38,616 bases of DNA, from positions 1 through 38,616 of the forward strand of contig JAFXIC010000016.1 of the NCBI GenBank assembly GCA_017533485.1. The letters are read 5' to 3'. This document shows positions 33,044-38,616 of this stretch, in pieces. Each line of letters starts with the position of its first letter. The first letter of the stretch is position 1. The position numbers and the translations under genes were made by a program. This DNA comes from Oscillospiraceae bacterium (GTDB lineage: Bacteria; Bacillota; Clostridia; Oscillospirales; Ruminococcaceae). The notes beneath the pieces are model-generated. The model saw only the letters and a program-made list of their open reading frames with translations, was not told the DNA's origin and did no database searches.

Positions 33044-33109
33044 GTTATTTGGATCATTGGAGAATCCAGTTTGATTTTACGGACAGACTGTGCTGTATGC
33101 GGGGGGGAG

Positions 33110-34474
33110 TTAACGCTGGTCGAGCGGCGTATAATCACACCAGTCGCGAACCGCACGGTATGCCGGACGGATAATCTTATTGCCGCAGGTCAGCTCCTCA
33201 ATGCGGTGTGCCGACCAGCCGGCGATTCTGGCAATCGCAAACAGCGGTGTGAACAGCTCGTTCGGAAGCTCCAGCATCCGGTATACCAGTCCCGAATAGA
33301 AATCAACATTCGCGCATACACCCTTATAGATGCGGCGTTCCTCGGCGATAATTTCGGGCGCCAGCCGTTCTACCATTGCATACAGTGCATATTCCTCGTG
33401 ACACTGTTTTTCGTTCGCAAGCTTTTCAACAAATCCGCGCAGAATCGTGGCTCTGGGGTCGCTGTGGGAATATACCGCATGACCCATTCCGTAGATCAGG
33501 CCTGCGCGGTCGAATGCTTCCTTATGCAGAAGCTTCCGCAGATAATCTCCGACAGCTTCCTCGTCTGTCCAGTCCTTGACGCGTTCTTTCATGTCGTCAA
33601 ACATCTGGACAACCTTGATATTCGCACCGCCATGCTTCGGGCCTTTGAGAGAACCGAGTGCCGCAGCGATTGCGGAATAGGTATCGGTACCCGAGGAGGA
33701 GACAACGTGTACGGTAAAGCTGGAATTGTTGCCGCCGCCATGCTCTGCATGAAGGACGAGGGCAAGGTCGAGAATCTTTGCTTCCAGCTCCGTATACTTC
33801 CGGTCCGGCCGAAGCAGACTCAGCAGGTTTTCTGCCGGAGAAAGATTATAGTCGGGCTGATGGAGGAAAAGACTCTGGTCATTCTTATAATACCGGAATG
33901 CCTGATAGCCGTATACCGCAATCAGCGGGAACTGTGCAATCAGCTGGATACACTGACGCAGGACATTCGCGATTGAAATATCATTCGGATTCGAATCATA
34001 GGCGTAAAGCGTCAGCACACTGCGCGCAAGGGTATTCATCATATCCTCGCTGGGTGATTTCATGATGACATCACGCGTAAAGGATGGCGGAAGCGAACGG
34101 CAGCTTCTGAGCAGTCGGCTGAATTCCTCCAGCTCCGTCTTGGTCGGGAGTTTTCCGAATAACAGCAGATATACGGTTTCTTCATAGCCGAAGCGGTTAT
34201 CGCTGATGAATCCATTGACTAAGTCTTCGATATGGTAGCCGCGGAATAAGAGCTGGCCGTCACCAAAATTCGTTTCACCGTCCACCTCTGTACCGGGGAT
34301 AATCTGGCTGATATTGGTCAGTCCCGATACAACACCCTTGCCGTTGATATCGCGCAGTCCGCGCTTGACATCATACTTGGTATAGAGTTCGGGGTTAATC
34401 TGATAACTTTCTTTACAGACCTCTGCCAGTTTTTCAACTTTTGACTGCATTGCAAACTTGTTGTATTCGTTCAT
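33110..34474 (-). CDS. gltA: Citrate synthase
   Basis: 454 residues. It condenses oxaloacetate and acetyl-CoA to citrate. The catalytic residues are visible: His in LHAEHGGGNNSSF, His in YGMGHAVYSHSDPRA and Asp in CANVDFYSG. The N-terminal extension (QSKVEKLAEVCKESYQINPELY) and the GLTNISQIIPG start of the core are typical of the long citrate synthases of clostridia. This enzyme probably feeds glutamate synthesis in an incomplete citrate cycle. ATG 34474 follows AAAGGAGGCG by seven bases. It has its own promoter and a structured leader of about 100 bases. Confidence 0.95.
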   Translation of the reverse strand: MNEYNKFAMQSKVEKLAEVCKESYQINPELYTKYDVKRGLRDINGKGVVSGLTNISQIIPGTEVDGETNFGDGQLLFRGYHIEDLVNGFISDNRFGYEETVYLLLFGKLPTKTELEEFSRLLRSCRSLPPSFTRDVIMKSPSEDMMNTLARSVLTLYAYDSNPNDISIANVLRQCIQLIAQFPLIAVYGYQAFRYYKNDQSLFLHQPDYNLSPAENLLSLLRPDRKYTELEAKILDLALVLHAEHGGGNNSSFTVHVVSSSGTDTYSAIAAALGSLKGPKHGGANIKVVQMFDDMKERVKDWTDEEAVGDYLRKLLHKEAFDRAGLIYGMGHAVYSHSDPRATILRGFVEKLANEKQCHEEYALYAMVERLAPEIIAEERRIYKGVCANVDFYSGLVYRMLELPNELFTPLFAIARIAGWSAHRIEELTCGNKIIRPAYRAVRDWCDYTPLDQR

Positions 34475-34514
34475 TGTGCGCCTCCTTTTCCATGTATTCA
34501 TTGAGAAATGATGC

Positions 34515-34544
34515 GCGGCAGGTACGACCTGACGTCCCTGCCGC
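34515..34544 (-). other. Hairpin in the citrate synthase leader
   Basis: GCGGCAGG (34515-34522) pairs perfectly with CCTGCCGC (34537-34544) around 14 bases. It lies in the 5' untranslated region, between the promoter and the ribosome-binding site. No known riboswitch is recognised. Confidence 0.5.
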
Positions 34545-34585
34545 ATGGATATTTATCATTATAAACGGAATGACTGTCTTTTCTA

Positions 34586-34614
34586 AGTATACCATAAAAC
34601 CAAATCACTGTCAA
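34586..34614 (-). promoter_or_regulatory. Promoter of gltA
   Basis: TTGACA (34614-34609), 17 bases and TATACT (34591-34586) on the minus strand, with TGG before the -10. Confidence 0.82.
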
Positions 34615-34646
34615 GGGCGTTCATAATTTATTTACAGAACAAACAA

Positions 34647-37076
34647 TTACCGCTGCGCGATTTCAAACTGTTTTCCGAGGTTCTTGAGAATCTTCGCAAC
34701 AAACTGGTCAACCTCTGCATCGGTAAATGCGTGGTCATCGTTCCGGAAATAAAGGGAGAATGCAAGCGACTGTTTTCCCTTTGCGATCTGCTCGCCGCGG
34801 TATACGTCAAAGAGCTGGACGCGTTCGAGCGACTTACAGGATGCTTTCATCACATCCTCCAGTGCCGCACAGGTCACATCGGTATCCACCAGCAATGCGA
34901 TATCACGCTGGACAACAGGGAATTTCGGGAGTGCTGCAAAGCGAAGCTCCTTCGAGAGATATGGCCGAAGTCCGGTGAGATCCAGTTCTGCGAGGAATGC
35001 GGTATGTTCCGGAATGAGGCTGTCACTGAGGTCGTGCGCAAGCATACCCAGCCAGCCGATGTCCTTTCCGTCCACCGATACGATTGCACTCATACCGGGG
35101 TGGAGGAACGGATAGACTGCCGCATCTTCCGGCTTACGGTATTTGAATTCGAGGCGGAATGTATCCGCAATCGCTTCGAGTACTGCCTTTCCGTCAAAGA
35201 AGCTGAGCTTATGGTCGAACAGTCCGATACAGAGTGCTTCCTGTTCCTTCGGTTCTTTCGTCAGCGGAAGCTCGTCCGCAAAAAACAGTTTTGCGGTTTC
35301 AAAGAGTTTTCCAGAAGAATTGCCGCGGCGGACGTTCCGGATGACAGCATTGAGCATGGACGGTGCAAGCATCGTGCGCATAATCGAGAGATCTTCCGAA
35401 ATCGGATTGAGAATACGGATTGCCTTTCGCTGGGGGGCATCTTCGGGAATCCGGAGCATATCCAGATCTTTCTGGGAATAGAAAGAGTAGTGTACGGTCT
35501 CATAGAGTCCCTGTGCACAGAGGGTATTTTTGAGCTTCATCAGGCTGCTTTGTTCTGCATTTCTGCCGCCGCTGGTTACGGAAGCCTGCTTGAGGAAGGT
35601 CGGCTGGATATGCTGATAGCCGTACATCCGGATCAGTTCTTCTGCGATATCGGGTGCATTTTCAATATCCTCGCGGTACGGCGGAATTTCGAGCGTCAGG
35701 TTGTCTCCGTCGATGACAGGGGCAAAGTCGAGATTCTGCATGATGCGGAGAATATCAGCCTTTGGAATTTCGATGCCGAGGAGCGCAGTGATCGAAGCGA
35801 TCGAGACCGTGAGCTTCCGGCGTTCCAGCATATTTCCGGTTGTAACAGCAAATCCGCTGTCGGTTACGGTGCCGCAGCCGAGGGCTTCGATGAGGTGGAG
35901 TGCACGCTTTAAACCAAGCTCGGTTGCATATTCGTCCACACCCTTTTCAAAACGGGAGGAGCTGTCGGAATGCTGACCGAGTGCTCTTGCGGTACGGCGG
36001 ACGCTGTCGCGTGCAAATTTTGCGGATTCAAAGATAATATCTGCGGTATCCGCCTTGATTTCGGAATTGAGTCCGCCCATGATGCCGGCGAGTGCCACAG
36101 GCTTCTTTCCGTCACAGATGACGAGATTCGAGGGCGTCAGCTTGAATTCCTTTTCATCCAGCGTAATGATTGTTTCATCCGGATCTGCGCGGCGGACGAC
36201 AATCTGATTGTCTTCTAAGTCGCGGAGATCGAAGGCGTGCATCGGCTGGCCGATTTCCTTTAAGACATAGTTTGTGATATCAACGATATTGGAGATCGAG
36301 CGGATGCCGACGAGTGCAAGACGGCGGCGCATCCATGCAGGGGAGGTGCCGATCCGGATATTCCGTACATAATGCGCCTGATACCGCGGACAGAGATCCT
36401 GTGCCTTGACAGAAACCGTAAAGCCATCCAGCTTTGTGCCGTCAGTGGTGTACGAGATTTCCGGCATCTTCAGCGGCTGACCGAGCGTAGCGGCAACCTC
36501 ACGCGCAATGCCCAGCATCGACTGGCAGTCGGGGCGGTTTGCGGTGATGGAAATATCGTACATCCAGTCATCAAGACCTGTGACAGATTTGATATCGGTT
36601 CCGAGCGCTGTATCGGCCGGAAGTTCCAGCAGTCCGTTATAGCCTGCGCCGGGGTATAAATCCTCGTTCAGACCGATTTCAGTGCCCGAACAGAGCATAC
36701 CATGGGATTCATAGCCCTTGAGCTTGCCTTTTTTGATTTTCATGGTGCCTTCGATGGTAACATGATCTTTTGCGGTTGCATAGACGGTTGCGCCGACGAG
36801 TGCGACCGGATATCTTCCGCCGGTTCTGACATTGTCCGCGCCGCAGCAGATCTGGAATTCGCCCTTTTCGCCGCAGTTGACCTGACAGACATGGAGGTGG
36901 GTTTCGGGAATCGGCTCACAGTTTGTGACTTCGCCGACGACTACTCCGTCAATCTCTTCGCCGAGCTGTGTCAGGGTTTCTACCTCGAATCCACAGTCAA
37001 AGAGTTTTGTTTCCAGCTCCTGCGGTGTGACGTTGATATCAACATATTCTTTCAGCCAGCTAAGTGGTACCAGCAT
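34647..37076 (-). CDS. pheT: Phenylalanyl-tRNA synthetase beta subunit
   Basis: 809 residues, full length for the long bacterial form. It starts MLVPLSWLKEYVDI; the tRNA-binding OB domain follows (VVVGEVTNCEPIPETHLHVCQVN, then ICCGADNVRTGGRYPVALVGA). The B3/B4 editing region (PMHAFDLRDLEDNQIVVRRA), the B5 domain and the C-terminal ferredoxin-like anticodon-binding domain (LPKFPVVQRDIALLVD to the end) complete it. With PheS it forms the alpha2beta2 enzyme that charges tRNA-Phe. AAGGAAG precedes the ATG. It is 88 bases downstream of pheS in the same transcript. Confidence 0.97.
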   Translation of the reverse strand: MLVPLSWLKEYVDINVTPQELETKLFDCGFEVETLTQLGEEIDGVVVGEVTNCEPIPETHLHVCQVNCGEKGEFQICCGADNVRTGGRYPVALVGATVYATAKDHVTIEGTMKIKKGKLKGYESHGMLCSGTEIGLNEDLYPGAGYNGLLELPADTALGTDIKSVTGLDDWMYDISITANRPDCQSMLGIAREVAATLGQPLKMPEISYTTDGTKLDGFTVSVKAQDLCPRYQAHYVRNIRIGTSPAWMRRRLALVGIRSISNIVDITNYVLKEIGQPMHAFDLRDLEDNQIVVRRADPDETIITLDEKEFKLTPSNLVICDGKKPVALAGIMGGLNSEIKADTADIIFESAKFARDSVRRTARALGQHSDSSSRFEKGVDEYATELGLKRALHLIEALGCGTVTDSGFAVTTGNMLERRKLTVSIASITALLGIEIPKADILRIMQNLDFAPVIDGDNLTLEIPPYREDIENAPDIAEELIRMYGYQHIQPTFLKQASVTSGGRNAEQSSLMKLKNTLCAQGLYETVHYSFYSQKDLDMLRIPEDAPQRKAIRILNPISEDLSIMRTMLAPSMLNAVIRNVRRGNSSGKLFETAKLFFADELPLTKEPKEQEALCIGLFDHKLSFFDGKAVLEAIADTFRLEFKYRKPEDAAVYPFLHPGMSAIVSVDGKDIGWLGMLAHDLSDSLIPEHTAFLAELDLTGLRPYLSKELRFAALPKFPVVQRDIALLVDTDVTCAALEDVMKASCKSLERVQLFDVYRGEQIAKGKQSLAFSLYFRNDDHAFTDAEVDQFVAKILKNLGKQFEIAQR

Positions 37077-37164
37077 AATGAATGCTTCCTTTCTGATTAT
37101 GGTATCAGAAGCGCAGTCTCCGCGCTTCTTTCTGTATATTGGGATAGAGGCTGCTGCCTACGGG

Positions 37165-38190
37165 TTATCCGCGGAACTGTTCCAGTACGCGGACATCCGA
37201 TTCAAACAGCATCTTGATATTCGGGATTCCGTATTTCAGCATTGCGATACGCTCGATACCCATACCGAATGCGAATCCGGTATATACATCGGGATCTACG
37301 CCGCAGTTTTCCAGCACATGGCGGTTTACCATGCCGGCGCCGAGCACTTCAATCCAGCCTGTATCCTTACAGAGTCGGCAGCCCTTTCCACCGCACGCAA
37401 AACAGCTGACATCGACTTCGACGGAAGGTTCTGTGAACGGGAAATAGGACGGGCGAAGACGGGTCTTGACATTCTCGCCGAAGATATTCTGTGCAAAAAC
37501 GTCCAGCATTCCCTGCAAGTCGCAGAGTGTGATCCCCTTATCGACAACGAGGCCTTCCATCTGAGAGAACATCGGGGAATGGGTTGCGTCATCATCCGAA
37601 CGGAACACCTTACCCGGCGAAAGAATCTTGATCGGCGGCTGCGCATTTTCCATGACACGGATCTGACCGGCAGAGGTTTGTGTACGGAGGAGGAATTCTT
37701 CCGAAACATAGAAGGTGTCCTGCATATCGCGTGCCGGATGATCCTGCGGGGTATTGAGGGCGGTGAAGTTATAGTAATCATTTTCGATTTCCGGACCTTC
37801 GAAAATGGTAAAGCCCATGCCTGCGAAAATATCAATCAGCTCGTTGGCGATCAGGGTTTGCGGATGGAGTGCGCCGCAGAGGTGTTTGCTTGCCGGCATT
37901 GTGACATCAATCTGTTCCGCAGCATTTTTCTGTGCAAGTTCAATTGCCTTGAGGCGTGCATCCTGTTCCGTAAAGAAATCGAGTGCCCAGCCTTTTAAGA
38001 CATTGACGACTTTACCGAATGCGGGGCGTTCTTCGGGCGGAAGATCCCGCATATTCTTCATCAGCGCGGATATTTTTCCGGTTTTGTTATCGAGGTACTG
38101 CTTTCTGAGCAGGTACATCTCTTTGGAGTCGGTGATGGATGCAGCGGCAGCTTCGATTTCTGCTTGCATCGCTTTGATTTGCTCGTCCAT
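37165..38190 (-). CDS. pheS: Phenylalanyl-tRNA synthetase alpha subunit
   Basis: 341 residues: an N-terminal coiled coil (about 1-85) that contacts tRNA, then the class II catalytic core. Motif 1 is around [22 protein letters not shown], motif 2 around [13 protein letters not shown] and motif 3 in [18 protein letters not shown]. It activates phenylalanine and transfers it to tRNA-Phe together with PheT. GAGAGGAAG lies seven bases before the ATG. The leader is only about 45 bases, so there is no room for a T-box, and none is seen. Confidence 0.97.
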   Translation of the reverse strand: MDEQIKAMQAEIEAAAASITDSKEMYLLRKQYLDNKTGKISALMKNMRDLPPEERPAFGKVVNVLKGWALDFFTEQDARLKAIELAQKNAAEQIDVTMPASKHLCGALHPQTLIANELIDIFAGMGFTIFEGPEIENDYYNFTALNTPQDHPARDMQDTFYVSEEFLLRTQTSAGQIRVMENAQPPIKILSPGKVFRSDDDATHSPMFSQMEGLVVDKGITLCDLQGMLDVFAQNIFGENVKTRLRPSYFPFTEPSVEVDVSCFACGGKGCRLCKDTGWIEVLGAGMVNRHVLENCGVDPDVYTGFAFGMGIERIAMLKYGIPNIKMLFESDVRVLEQFRG

Positions 38191-38239
38191 TGTATGACTT
38201 CCTCTCTCGCATAGATTCGGTGCAAAAATACCACCTTAC

Positions 38240-38268
38240 AGTATACCGCAATTTATTGGGATTGTCAA
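38240..38268 (-). promoter_or_regulatory. Promoter of pheST
   Basis: TTGACA (38268-38263), 17 bases and TATACT (38245-38240) on the minus strand. It has no extended -10. Confidence 0.8.
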
Positions 38269-38350
38269 GCGCAGGGGGCGGATTTATTTTGCGTTTTTTC
38301 TGTATTCATATGTTTATCTTCCTAGATTTGTTTTCGCGCTAAAAAGAAAT

Positions 38351-38431
38351 GAAAGGGGACAACCAAGGGTAAGGGGAGTGTTCGAGCGCGGCTCTCACGT
38401 CTCCCCCTTAGCCCTATGGTTTTCCCCTTTC
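38351..38431. repeat. 81-base stem-loop with G-rich and C-rich arms
   Basis: The arm 38351-38378 (begins GAAAGGGGACAACCA) pairs with 38401-38431 (ends TGGTTTTCCCCTTTC) over about 28 positions, with three single bulges and one mismatch. The 22-base loop holds a further GAGC/GCTC hairpin. There is no T tail. The strand asymmetry (all G on one arm) and length are typical of intergenic palindromic repeats or of a structured RNA. No gene lies in it. Confidence 0.6.
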
Positions 38432-38433
38432 AA

Positions 38434-38604
38434 ACCCCTTTCCGTTACCCATCCCCCTCTAGCAGCGTGCAAGGACGATAAAAATGGTTGAAAAAAATCC
38501 GCGTGCAGATGATTTGTATTCTGGATTGGGTGTTCTGATTGCAGGATACGGTAAAAAAATCATGGGTTTCGGATAAGAGAGGAGGGGATGAGTTGGAAGG
38601 GGGT
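38434..38604. repeat. Imperfect inverted repeat pair enclosing a small ORF
   Basis: The C-rich arm 38434-38459 (ACCCCTTTCC through CATCCCCCTC) has a similar reverse-complement arm at 38577-38604 (GAGAGGAGGGGATG through GGAAGGGGG). About 117 bases lie between the arms, including a 30-codon ORF. This looks like a small palindromic element; its right end may continue past the window. Confidence 0.45.
38484..38576 (+). CDS. Possible 30-residue glycine-rich peptide
   Basis: An ATG eight bases after AAGGA opens 30 codons ending in TAA. The product starts MVEKNPRADDLYSG and ends GYGKKIMGFG, with six glycines in the last 17 residues. It lies between inverted repeats. No promoter and no family are recognised. 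It could be a real small peptide or a chance ORF. Confidence 0.3.
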   Translation: MVEKNPRADDLYSGLGVLIAGYGKKIMGFG

Positions 38605-38616
38605 ACAAGGGGGAAA

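Noticed and set aside
1..38616. CRISPR arrays, intact tRNA or rRNA genes and insertion sequences
   Set aside because: Reading both strands, I saw no spaced direct repeats, no complete tRNA cloverleaf and no transposase. The only tRNA-like sequence is the 3' fragment at 557-598.

Overview
The window is a chromosomal segment of a Gram-positive gut Firmicute, most likely a Ruminococcus-like member of the Oscillospiraceae. Two secreted glycoside hydrolases end in type I dockerins, which points to cellulosome-like assembly. Spore genes are present (a small acid-soluble spore protein, SpoVAD, SpoVAE and a SpoIVFB-like protease). PurL is the long single-chain form and ribosome-binding sites are strong GGAGG types. 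Most promoters share one design: a TTGCA- or TTGAC-type -35, a 17-base spacer and an extended TGn -10.

Layout. Positions 1-556 look like the end of an integrated element: a partial ParA gene runs off the left edge, and the 3' half of a tRNA-Cys gene with its terminator marks the probable attachment site. Next come an AlbA_2/ATPase regulator (832-2271) and a secreted dockerin-bearing beta-L-arabinofuranosidase (2589-5858) with an operator-like palindrome over its promoter. An eroded segment (5859-6460) and an AT-rich islet of three unknown small or membrane proteins (6463-7796) follow, then the spore protein. A leftward group encodes PnuC, a purine permease, a carboxyl methyltransferase and an rRNA uracil methyltransferase. 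Two small membrane proteins and a Crh-like HPr lead to mtaB, purL and the spoVAD-spoVAE pair.

The leftward operon 25753-21690 encodes a lipoprotein, a PqqD-like RiPP recognition protein, a small Ser/His/Asp signal-peptidase-like protein, an ABC exporter and tRNA-guanine transglycosylase. The divergent ylmH and DUF1294 genes follow. Then come a dockerin-bearing GH30 enzyme, an M50 protease with a short upstream partner, a Ca2+ P-type ATPase, citrate synthase, pheT and pheS. The right edge holds a long stem-loop and a 30-codon ORF between inverted repeats.

How it fits together. The GH30 and arabinofuranosidase enzymes suggest attack on type II arabinogalactan side chains. The spore genes suggest sporulation ability. 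The points most worth a second look are: mtaB, where an in-frame TAG is followed without frameshift by the missing TRAM domain while none of the other 31 complete genes ends in TAG; the PqqD/protease/exporter cassette, which has no visible precursor; the tRNA-Cys attachment remnant; and the repeat structure at the right edge.
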